Assembly: GCA_035644215.1 (NCBI GenBank)
Contig: DASQPA010000370.1
Span: 1 to 32,687 of the forward strand
Direction: 5' to 3'
Origin: DASQPA01 sp035644215
Lineage (GTDB): Bacteria > Acidobacteriota > Thermoanaerobaculia > Multivoradales > UBA5704
DNA: 32,687 nt
Positions 1-6,271 of the stretch are shown piece after piece (positions within the stretch are counted from its first letter, which is position 1; each line of letters opens with the position of its first letter). A program made the translations under genes and the position numbers. The notes beneath the pieces are model-generated. The model was given only the letters and a program-made list of their open reading frames with translations, was not told where the DNA came from and searched no databases.

Positions 1-180
1 TATCGTGTGGGGCGGGACCGTCGGCAGCTGGTCGATACCCTCGGGCAGGCATTTGGCGAAGACATCCAAGAGACCCGGGGATCGTCGGTCGCGGATGTCC
101 TGCTCATCGATGAGAAGGGGATACGATGTGAGGTCCTTCCCTCACCGCCGAGGAAATTCACGCGGAGACCCTACCCCTAG
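1..180 (+). CDS. C-terminal end of an unidentified protein (cut by window edge)
   Basis: A reading frame is open from the first base to a TAG at 178-180 and gives 59 residues of mixed, protein-like composition, including RRQLVDTLGQAFGED and a stretch VADVLLIDEKGIRCEVLP before a basic, proline-containing tail. The start lies outside the window. I do not recognise the family. The next gene begins 99 bases downstream on the same strand with its own Shine-Dalgarno sequence. The main doubt is that a short open frame can arise by chance in GC-rich DNA, although the varied composition argues against that. Confidence 0.42.
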   Translation, partial: YRVGRDRRQLVDTLGQAFGEDIQETRGSSVADVLLIDEKGIRCEVLPSPPRKFTRRPYP

Positions 181-192
181 GTCCCGGGAGCC

Positions 193-223
193 TTGGATGC
201 GCCGGCCGCGCCGGCCGTATATT
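193..223 (+). promoter_or_regulatory. possible sigma70-type promoter of the secreted repeat protein
   Basis: TTGGAT at 193-198 and TATATT at 218-223 are separated by 19 bases, longer than the optimal 17. The -10 is good for DNA this rich in GC, and it lies 56 bases before the start codon at 280. The overlapping GC-rich direct repeat GCCGGCCGC/GCCGGCCG at about 201-217 could affect recognition. This is a prediction from motif position only. Confidence 0.3.
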
Positions 224-279
224 CACGCAGACATCGCGCAGCTCCGCTCACCCGGTCGTCTTTCAAGGAGGCCCTCTCG

Positions 280-1962
280 ATGGCTGCAGGACTGGCTCCC
301 CGCTCCCTCGCTCCCCGTTCCCTCGTCATCCGCCGGAACCTCCGGCTTGGCGGCCGCGCCGTGTGCGCCGTCCTCGGGCTCCTGTTGGCCACGTCCGGGC
401 CCGGGTGGGCCTTCACGCCGGTCGCCCTGGCCGACGTCGGACCCCAGACCTTCTTTGCGGTCGGAGGCATCCCCACGGGCGGCTACCTGCTCGTCTGGCA
501 GGACGCGAGAGGGAGCGACTTCGCCGTCCTGGCGCAGCGCTTCACCGCGGCGGGCCGGCCCCTGGGGCCGGTGAAGACCCTGGACGTCGGGCCGGCCCAC
601 GATCAGCTGTCGGTCTTCTCGGTGGCGGTCGGCGAGACGGGAGCTTGGGGGGTCTTCTGGGTGGAGGGGGCCGGGGCCGACCAGGTGGGGATCGGCGGCG
701 CGCTGTTCGACGCCCACGACCGGCTCCTGAAGCGGCTGAGCTTCCCGGATCCGGTCCCGGATCCCGGCGGGCTGGTCATCTCCTACAACCCCAAGGCGGT
801 GGCCCTGCCCGGCGGCGGCTTCTGGCTGGCGTCCGAGGTCGGCACCCAGGACGACCCCACCGAGGACCCGCTGCGTCCGAGCCGTACCGACGTCTATGTC
901 AGGCGGCTCGACGCCGCCGGCCAGGCGGTGGGCGCCGCGGTGCGCGCCAACGAGGTGACGACCGGTTTCCATCGCCTGACCGGCGTGGGGGGATCGAGGG
1001 ACCACGTGGTGGTGAGCTGGGACGCGATCTCCGGGGAGCTCGAGACCCGCGCCGTCCGCGCCCGTTTCTTCGCCGGGACGCTGGCGCCGGCCGGGCCGGA
1101 GGTCCACGTGGCGGAGCCCGACGGATCGGCCGGCGGCGCCGGAGGCTCGCGCCTGGCGGTCGGCGCCGACGGGCGCGCCCTCCTCGCCTGGCAGGGCAGT
1201 GTGGCCGGGCCGGACGGCGCGCCGCCGAGCCTCGGCGTCCGCCTGCGCGCCTTCGGACCGCACGGCGAGCCGCGCGGCGCCGAGCGGGCAGCCGATCCCG
1301 GCACGCCGGGAGACCACGTCCTCTCCGACCTCGGTCTGACCAGCGAGGGGACCGTCTGGGTGAGCTGGACCACCCTGGGTCCCATCGCCCCTTCCGGCGA
1401 CGTCTACGAGAACGTCCTCTCGCTCCGCCCCTTCGACCTCGCGGGGGCGCCCCTGGGGGGCGCGGAGGACGTCGGCGCGACCACGGTGCTCGACGGGCCT
1501 TTCGTGACCGGCGGCCGGGGAGGCGCCCTGGTCGCCTGGCGGCCGTCGCCGAGCAGCCCGCTCCTCATGGGCTTCGTGGTCGGGCCGGCGGGAGGAGAGT
1601 CCGGGCCCCCCTCCGCTCCCTTCGCCATCGAAAGCCCGAGGCTGCCCGGCTTCCGGGCCTGGGTGCGCTTCGACCCGCCGTTCAACGCTGCGCTCTGGGG
1701 GACTCCCGTGGAGCCCTGTCTGGCGCAGGCCCTGTGCGCCGCCGCCGTGCTGCCGTCCCGGGCCGAGGTGGTCGTCCGCCTGATCGGTCCGCGGGCCAAC
1801 GGCTTCCTCTGGCCGCAGATCGTGCGCTTCACCACCGATCCCGTGGAGGTCTGGGTGCAACAGAAGACGACAGGAGCGATCCGCTACTACCTGCTGCCCG
1901 CGGGGAGCCCCGGCACGGACACTCTGACCGGCCGGTTCGACCGGTTCGGCTTCAGGCCCTAG
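280..1962 (+). CDS. secreted repeat protein, probably beta-propeller-like
   Basis: The 560-residue product starts at ATG 280, chosen because AAGGAGG at 265-271 lies 8 bases before it; an in-frame start at 193 has no such site. After a basic N terminus, a hydrophobic stretch (about residues 27-45, AVCAVLGLLLATSGPGWAF) is a signal peptide. The mature part has several loosely repeated blocks of the form RRLDAAGQAVG followed about 40 residues later by V-x-W (VVVSWD, ALLAWQG, VWVSWTT, ALVAWRP), as in secreted propeller-like proteins. The last ~65 residues (EVVVRLIGPRANGFLWPQIV, then TTGAIRYYLLPAG) resemble a C-terminal domain I recall from acidobacterial secreted proteins. No catalytic motif is visible. 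Function is unknown; an extracellular or surface role is inferred. Confidence 0.8.
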   Translation: MAAGLAPRSLAPRSLVIRRNLRLGGRAVCAVLGLLLATSGPGWAFTPVALADVGPQTFFAVGGIPTGGYLLVWQDARGSDFAVLAQRFTAAGRPLGPVKTLDVGPAHDQLSVFSVAVGETGAWGVFWVEGAGADQVGIGGALFDAHDRLLKRLSFPDPVPDPGGLVISYNPKAVALPGGGFWLASEVGTQDDPTEDPLRPSRTDVYVRRLDAAGQAVGAAVRANEVTTGFHRLTGVGGSRDHVVVSWDAISGELETRAVRARFFAGTLAPAGPEVHVAEPDGSAGGAGGSRLAVGADGRALLAWQGSVAGPDGAPPSLGVRLRAFGPHGEPRGAERAADPGTPGDHVLSDLGLTSEGTVWVSWTTLGPIAPSGDVYENVLSLRPFDLAGAPLGGAEDVGATTVLDGPFVTGGRGGALVAWRPSPSSPLLMGFVVGPAGGESGPPSAPFAIESPRLPGFRAWVRFDPPFNAALWGTPVEPCLAQALCAAAVLPSRAEVVVRLIGPRANGFLWPQIVRFTTDPVEVWVQQKTTGAIRYYLLPAGSPGTDTLTGRFDRFGFRP

Positions 1963-1975
1963 CGGCGGGGGGACT

Positions 1976-2050
1976 TGGAGGCGACGATCGGATTCGAACC
2001 GATGAATAAGGGTTTTGCAGACCCTCGCCTTACCACTTGGCTACGTCGCC
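1976..2050 (-). tRNA. tRNA-Cys (GCA anticodon)
   Basis: On the minus strand the sequence folds as a cloverleaf. The acceptor stem GGCGACG (2044-2050) pairs with CGTCGCC (1980-1986). The anticodon loop reads CTGCAAA within GGGTCTGCAAAACCC, so the anticodon is GCA (cysteine). The T arm contains GGTTCGAAT. The discriminator base is U (complement of 1979), a known identity element for tRNA-Cys, and CCA is encoded at 1976-1978. It follows tRNA-Gly by 28 bases and is probably cotranscribed from the promoter at 2168-2196. It lies just downstream of the cysS-yraN operon on the same strand. Confidence 0.96.
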
Positions 2051-2078
2051 CTGAGGGCCTTCAAGGGAGGAAAGAAAT

Positions 2079-2153
2079 TGGAGCGGGAAACGGGATTTGA
2101 ACCCGCGACCCCAACCTTGGCAAGGTTGTGCTCTACCACTGAGCTATTCCCGC
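2079..2153 (-). tRNA. tRNA-Gly (GCC anticodon)
   Basis: The acceptor stem GCGGGAA (2147-2153) pairs with TTCCCGC (2083-2089). The D arm reads TAGCTCAGTGGTAGAGC and the anticodon loop lies in AACCTTGCCAAGGTT, giving anticodon GCC (glycine). The T loop contains GTTCAAATC. CCA is encoded at 2079-2081. Overall it closely resembles bacterial tRNA-Gly(GCC). It is the first gene of a two-tRNA unit. Confidence 0.96.
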
Positions 2154-2167
2154 CCACCAGGGTGCAA

Positions 2168-2196
2168 AGGATAGTGGCCGACCGGGGGGCTGTCAA
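2168..2196 (-). promoter_or_regulatory. strong promoter of the tRNA-Gly/tRNA-Cys unit
   Basis: On the minus strand TTGACA (complement of 2191-2196) is followed after exactly 17 bases by TATCCT (complement of 2168-2173). Transcription would start near 2161, about 8 bases before the mature 5' end of tRNA-Gly at 2153. It is the best consensus sigma70 promoter in the window, and it fits a stable-RNA unit transcribed independently of the upstream cysS operon. Confidence 0.8.
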
Positions 2197-2248
2197 GCGC
2201 CTCCCGGCCGTACAGAACAGCACCGGCGATCCCAGGGAAAAAACGGCA

Positions 2249-2632
2249 TCAGCCCTGGTAGGGGAAGGCGTCGCGGATCAGGGTATAGGTCCAGCCGTTC
2301 TCGGCGGCGTCCAGCCCGAGGACGTCGAAGCGGCAGTCGCCGGAGAGGTTCTGCAGGGCGAGGTAGAGGGCCGCGGCGCGGCAGATGCGCCGCTGCTTGG
2401 CCGGGCCGACCGCGGCGATCGCCGGGCCGAAGGCGGCGGTGCCGCGTGCCTTGACCTCGATGAAGCAGAGGGTCGACCCCTCCCGGGCCACGAGGTCGAT
2501 CTCCCCGGCGTGGGTGACGACGTTCCGGTCGAGGATGGTGAACCCCTGGCCGGTCAACCAGCGCACCGCGTCCTCCTCCCCCACCTTGCCGCGGCCGCGG
2601 TTGTGCGTCTGGAGGTCGAACTCGGAAGGCAT
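2249..2632 (-). CDS. yraN: YraN/UPF0102 family nuclease-fold protein
   Basis: The 127-residue product matches the YraN (UPF0102) family in length and motifs. E20 in KVGEEDAVRWL, D46 in GEIDLVA and E59-x-K61 in FIEVKAR together form the PD-(D/E)XK nuclease core. Family members are small, usually single-domain proteins whose physiological substrate is unclear; a DNA-processing role is commonly inferred from the fold. The ATG at 2632 lies 4 bases after the cysS stop codon, so translation is probably coupled; longer in-frame extensions overlap cysS and were rejected. It is the last protein gene of the operon, before the tRNA promoter. Confidence 0.9.
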   Translation of the reverse strand: MPSEFDLQTHNRGRGKVGEEDAVRWLTGQGFTILDRNVVTHAGEIDLVAREGSTLCFIEVKARGTAAFGPAIAAVGPAKQRRICRAAALYLALQNLSGDCRFDVLGLDAAENGWTYTLIRDAFPYQG

Positions 2633-2636
2633 GGGA

Positions 2637-4055
2637 TCAGGACTTCCGCTTCCAGCGCGTCCCCTGGGGGGTGTCCTCCAGGAGGATACCGCGCCCGGCG
2701 AGCTCGTCGCGCAGGCGGTCGGAGGCGGCGAAGTCGCGGCGGCGGCGGGCCTCGTCGCGCTCGTGGACCAGGCGCGTGATCTCCTCGGTGTCGTCCACCG
2801 CCCCATCCTCTTCCTTCCACGCCGCCGGGTCGAGCACCCCCAGCACCCGGTCGACGTCGGCCAGGGCAGCGAGCACCCGCTCCCGGTCGCCCGCCCCCAG
2901 GCCGGCCTCGATCGCCACGTTGACCTCGCGGACGAAACCGAAGAGGGCGGCGAGCGCCCCGGCCAGGTTCAGGTTGTCGGCGAGGGCCGCCGTGAAGCCC
3001 TCGCGCAGGCGTGCGGCGGCCTCCCCCACCTGCGAACGGGGGTCCGCGGACTCGACCGCATGGGCGAGGCGGAAGCGCATCTCGTCGATCCGCTTGAGCG
3101 CGCCGGAGGCGGCGTCGAGCGACTCGAAGGTGAAGTTGAGCTTCTGCCGGTAGTGGACGGAGACGAAGAGGTAGCGCAGGGCGCGCGCCTTCGCCCCCTT
3201 CGCGAGCAGCTGCGGCAGGGTGTACTGGTTGCCCAGCGACTTCGACATCTTCTCGCCGTCGACCAGGAGGTGCTCGGAGTGCAGCCAGGTGCCGACGAAG
3301 GGCTTCCCCGTCGCCGATTCGCTCTGCGCGATCTCGTTCTCGTGGTGGGGGAAGATGTTGTCCACCCCGCCGCAGTGGAGGTCGAAGGTCTCCCCCAGGT
3401 ACTTCATGCTCATCGCCGAGCACTCGACATGCCAGCCCGGCCGTCCCGGTCCCCACGGCGAATCCCAGGCGGGCTCGCCCGGCTTCGCCCCCTTCCACAG
3501 CACGAAGTCGCGCACGTCCTCCTTGCCGTACTCGTCGCTCGCCACCCGCTCCCCCTGCCGCGCCTCCTGCTCGTGCCCGAAGCCGGAGAGCCGGCCGTAG
3601 TCGGGGTCGGTCGCAATGCGGAAGAAGACCGAGCCGTCGGCCTCGTAGGCATGCCCTCGCTCGATGAGCTGGGCGATCAGCGCGATCATCTCCGGGATGT
3701 GCTCGGTCGCCCGGGGATAGAGCTCCGCCGGCTCGACGTGCAGGGTCTGGAGGTCCCGGTGGAAGGAGTCGATGAAGGGGCGGGTGAAGGTGTCGAGCGG
3801 CACCCCCGCCTCGTTCGCCCCGCGGATCGTCTTGTCGTCGACGTCGGTCAGGTTCATCACCTGGGTCACCCGGTAGCCCAGGTATTCGAGCGCGCGCCGC
3901 AGGACGTCCTCGAAGAGGAAGGTCCGCAGGTTGCCGATGTGGACGTCGTTGTAGACCGTCGGCCCGCAGGTGTAGAGCTTGACCTCGCCGGCCACCTGCG
4001 GCCGGAAGGGAGCAAGCTCGCGCCCCAGGGTGTTGTAGAGGACGAGCTCGGGCAT
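2637..4055 (-). CDS. cysS: cysteinyl-tRNA synthetase
   Basis: The 472-residue protein is a full-length class I cysteinyl-tRNA synthetase, which charges tRNA-Cys with cysteine in the cytoplasm. The ATP-binding HIGH motif appears as HIGN (residues 39-42) and the KMSKS loop is intact (269-273). The zinc ligands that discriminate cysteine are C30, C212 (WHVECSAMS), H237 and E241 (FPHHENE). The C-terminal half holds the DALR-like anticodon-binding region. The start ATG lies 8 bases after the stop of the lipoprotein gene. There is no obvious Shine-Dalgarno sequence, so expression probably depends on the operon. Its cognate tRNA gene lies 586 bases downstream on the same strand. Confidence 0.97.
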   Translation of the reverse strand: MPELVLYNTLGRELAPFRPQVAGEVKLYTCGPTVYNDVHIGNLRTFLFEDVLRRALEYLGYRVTQVMNLTDVDDKTIRGANEAGVPLDTFTRPFIDSFHRDLQTLHVEPAELYPRATEHIPEMIALIAQLIERGHAYEADGSVFFRIATDPDYGRLSGFGHEQEARQGERVASDEYGKEDVRDFVLWKGAKPGEPAWDSPWGPGRPGWHVECSAMSMKYLGETFDLHCGGVDNIFPHHENEIAQSESATGKPFVGTWLHSEHLLVDGEKMSKSLGNQYTLPQLLAKGAKARALRYLFVSVHYRQKLNFTFESLDAASGALKRIDEMRFRLAHAVESADPRSQVGEAAARLREGFTAALADNLNLAGALAALFGFVREVNVAIEAGLGAGDRERVLAALADVDRVLGVLDPAAWKEEDGAVDDTEEITRLVHERDEARRRRDFAASDRLRDELAGRGILLEDTPQGTRWKRKS

Positions 4056-4063
4056 GGATCGGG

Positions 4064-4651
4064 TCAGGGGACGACGGTGGTGACCGACCCCGCGATCCAG
4101 GTGACGCCGCCGATCGACGCGCCGCTGGAGTTGAGGGCGGAGTTGCGGGTGAACGAGAAGAGGCCGGTGCCGCTCGCGAGCGGCGTGAACTCCAGTTGAA
4201 AGACCACGCCGGCGCTGCTCACTCCCGGCACGAGGCCGAGCTGGCTCACCCCGACCACCACGTTGCCGCTGGTGTGGGTCTCCTGAAAGGTGCCGGTCGA
4301 GAGGATCGACCCCTGGTTGGTCGTCGCGGTCAGCTGCAGGAGGTTCGCCGGATACTGGAGGTCGAAGGCGACGCCGTAGAGGTCCTGGATGCCGCCCGAG
4401 CGCACCTCCAGCACCAGCTTGGTCGTCGTGCTGGCGGCGCCCCTGGCGAGCGACAGGCTCCCGGCGCCGGCGGCGGCCGCGGGGGTGAAAGCGATGCTCG
4501 CCTGGGTCGGCGGCGGGGGTGGCGGCGGCTGAGTGGGGGTGCCCCCGCCGCCGCCACCCCCGCCGCAGGCACCGACGACACCGCCGAGGAGGCCAAGGCC
4601 CAGGAGGAAGAGGGGACGGAGGCTACGGAGGACGCAGCGACGCGGCTTCAA
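4064..4651 (-). CDS. lipoprotein with cohesin-like domain
   Basis: The 195-residue product has a basic N terminus, a hydrophobic stretch (13-26) and a lipobox-like VVGAC, so C29 would be the lipidated cysteine. A glycine run (30-37) and a proline run (42-48) form a flexible stalk. The rest (about 50-193) reads like a cohesin/carbohydrate-binding-like beta sandwich: TKLVLEVRSGGIQDLYGVAF, then DLQYPANLLQLTAT, then VVFQLEFTPLASGTGLFSFT. Cohesins bind dockerins in cellulosomes, but related domains are common in bacterial surface proteins without dockerins, so a scaffold role is not implied. The start is TTG at 4649-4651, overlapping the def stop codon as TTGA. A surface lipoprotein inside a def-cysS operon is unusual. 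Confidence 0.75.
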   Translation of the reverse strand: MKPRRCVLRSLRPLFLLGLGLLGGVVGACGGGGGGGGTPTQPPPPPPPTQASIAFTPAAAAGAGSLSLARGAASTTTKLVLEVRSGGIQDLYGVAFDLQYPANLLQLTATTNQGSILSTGTFQETHTSGNVVVGVSQLGLVPGVSSAGVVFQLEFTPLASGTGLFSFTRNSALNSSGASIGGVTWIAGSVTTVVP

Positions 4652-5208
4652 ATCGACACCTCGGTGGGCTCGGTGGGTTCCGTGGGCTCGGCGCGGTCTC
4701 CCCCCGTGCCGGAGGCGAGGCGCTTCAGCTGGCGCTTGACCCGCTCCTTGCGCAGGCCGCGCAGGTGGTCGGTGAAGAGAATGCCGTTCAGGTGGTCGAT
4801 CTCGTGGCAGATGGCGCGCGCCAGGAAGCCCTCGGCCGCGAGCTCGAACGGCTTCCCCTGGCGGTCGAGGGCCTGGACCCGGATGCGCACCGGGCGGTCA
4901 ACCTTGTCGCTGATCCCGGGGAGCGACAGGCAGCCCTCGACGTCGACCTCGGTGCCGGCCTTCTCCACCAGCTCGGGGTTGATGAGGACGTAGAGCTGCT
5001 CCGCCTCCTTGCCCACCGAGACGTCGACGACGGCGAGGCGCGTGCTGACCCCCACCTGCGGGGCGGCGAGGCCGACCCCGGGGGCGGCGTGCATGGTCTC
5101 GATCATGTCGGCGACGAGCTTATCGAGATCCGCGTCGAAGCGCGAGACCGGGCGACCGGGCGTGCGGAGCACCGGGTCCGGGTAGAGGCGGATGGCGAGG
5201 ATGGCCAT
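4648..5208 (-). CDS. def: peptide deformylase
   Basis: Removes the formyl group from the N-terminal methionine of new proteins. All three family motifs are present in the 186-residue product: GVGLAAPQ (44-51), EGCLS (91-95, with metal ligand C93) and HEIDH (135-139, HExxH with two metal-binding histidines and the catalytic glutamate). The N terminus (AILAIRLYPDPVLRTPG) is typical. The C terminus is slightly longer than usual and ends in three EPT repeats before VSI, encoded by 9-bp DNA repeats, perhaps produced by slippage. The ATG at 5208 overlaps the stop of the upstream gene as TGATG, and the def stop overlaps the TTG start of the lipoprotein gene, so translation is coupled on both sides. 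Confidence 0.97.
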   Translation of the reverse strand: MAILAIRLYPDPVLRTPGRPVSRFDADLDKLVADMIETMHAAPGVGLAAPQVGVSTRLAVVDVSVGKEAEQLYVLINPELVEKAGTEVDVEGCLSLPGISDKVDRPVRIRVQALDRQGKPFELAAEGFLARAICHEIDHLNGILFTDHLRGLRKERVKRQLKRLASGTGGDRAEPTEPTEPTEVSI

Positions 5209-6080
5209 CAGACCCCGGCCCGCAGACGGCGCAGCGAGGCCGCCACGTTCCGATCGTTGTGCTGCTCGCGCAGGGAATCGAGGAAGGCGCGGGGGTCGGA
5301 GTTGCCGACCAGGCTCTTCTCCAGCCCCTCGCGGGTAAGCTTCAAAGCGATCGTCGGCTCGCTCGGCCGGTAGTCCGCCGGCCAGGTCCCGCGCTCCAGG
5401 AGCGCGGCCTCGCCCACCATGTCGCCGGAGGTGAAGCTACGCAGGAGGATGGGCTTGCCGTCGGTGCCCTGGACGGAGGCGTCGACGATCCCCTGCACGA
5501 GGAGGAGCAGGAAGGCCTCCGGGCTGCCCTCGGTGGCGAAGGTGGCGCCGACCGGCAGCTCGACCAGCTCCATGGTGGCGAACAGGCGCTTCAGCTGCTC
5601 GCCCGACAGGTGCTGCACCAGGCTGCTCCCCGCCAGGTTGTGCCACAGCCGGCCGAGCTGGAGCGCCGAGGTGCCCGCCTTCTGGCCCCCCGCCGCGCGC
5701 AGCCCCTCGAGGGCCAGGGCCCGCACCTGCTCCATGCTCTTCTCGCGCTGCAGCTTGTCGACCTTGAAGCGCAGCGAGTTGTCGAGCGGCGCCAGCTTCA
5801 TCGCCTTCGAGAGAAGCGCGATCCCCTTGTCGTAGAAGCCGTCGCTCGCATACTCCTCGGCCACGAAACCGTACTCGTCGACCGCCTTCTCATACTGCTT
5901 GAGCTGGGTGTACACCTCGGCCAGCTTGAGGCGGGTGTGCAGGTCCTCGGGGTTGGTCTTGAGCCGGGCGCGCAGCCGCTCCCCCGCCTCGTCGTAGCGC
6001 TCGAGGACGACCAGGTCGTCGATCGTGTACTCCTGCGGCGCCTGTTTGGTGCTACCGCCGAACCAGCTCTTGATGCCCAC
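5208..6080 (-). CDS. TPR plus cyclic-nucleotide-binding-fold protein
   Basis: The 290-residue protein starts at GTG 6080, chosen because GAGGAGG lies about 8 bases upstream; a GTG at 6176 sits inside the predicted -10 region and would not be transcribed. Residues ~24-97 form tetratricopeptide helices (EAGERLRARLKTNPEDLHTR, then KAVDEYGFVAEEY). Residues ~155-265 form a cNMP-binding-fold domain, LPVGATFATEGSPEAFLLLL then FTSGDMVGEAALLERGTWP. The GE of the phosphate-binding cassette is present, but the usual following Arg-Ala is replaced by PADYR, so cAMP/cGMP binding is doubtful. There is no DNA-binding domain or signal peptide, so a cytoplasmic sensor or scaffold role is inferred. It is the first gene of the def-cysS operon. 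Confidence 0.85.
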   Translation of the reverse strand: MGIKSWFGGSTKQAPQEYTIDDLVVLERYDEAGERLRARLKTNPEDLHTRLKLAEVYTQLKQYEKAVDEYGFVAEEYASDGFYDKGIALLSKAMKLAPLDNSLRFKVDKLQREKSMEQVRALALEGLRAAGGQKAGTSALQLGRLWHNLAGSSLVQHLSGEQLKRLFATMELVELPVGATFATEGSPEAFLLLLVQGIVDASVQGTDGKPILLRSFTSGDMVGEAALLERGTWPADYRPSEPTIALKLTREGLEKSLVGNSDPRAFLDSLREQHNDRNVAASLRRLRAGV

Positions 6081-6176
6081 GTTGGAAGCCTCCTCGCTCC
6101 GCGCTTTCCGCCGCGGCCGTCGGGGGACGGCCCTGACTACTCCCGGGGACGCCGGGGGACAGTTGGAGCGCGCCAC

Positions 6177-6198
6177 ATTATAGCCAAGTATCGGCTAT
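6177..6198 (-). promoter_or_regulatory. promoter -10 and overlapping palindrome of the def-cysS operon
   Basis: The minus strand has a perfect TATAAT (complement of 6177-6182) about 97 bases before the GTG start at 6080. The -35 region about 16-17 bases upstream (CCCACA) is weak. Overlapping the -10 is an inverted repeat ATAGCC (6180-6185) and GGCTAT (6193-6198) with a 7-base spacer. It lies between divergent genes, so it could be an operator controlling this operon and perhaps the FecR-like gene at 6272. The -10 is clear; the operator role is inferred. Confidence 0.5.
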
Positions 6199-6271
6199 TG
6201 TGGGGCTTTTAGGGAATGTCGAAGGCTGGTCCGGAAGTTGCTCTGAGTGGAGCTGACGAGGGCTCAAAATC

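Noticed and set aside
2230..2260. Intrinsic terminator after yraN (T-run with CCAGGG/CCCTGG)
   Set aside because: The T-run lies inside the loop between the arms instead of after the stem, so the arrangement is not a terminator.
6081..6176. Upstream GTG start at 6176 for the TPR/cNMP-fold protein
   Set aside because: It overlaps the predicted -10 TATAAT, so it would lie upstream of the transcript, and a good ribosome-binding site marks 6080.
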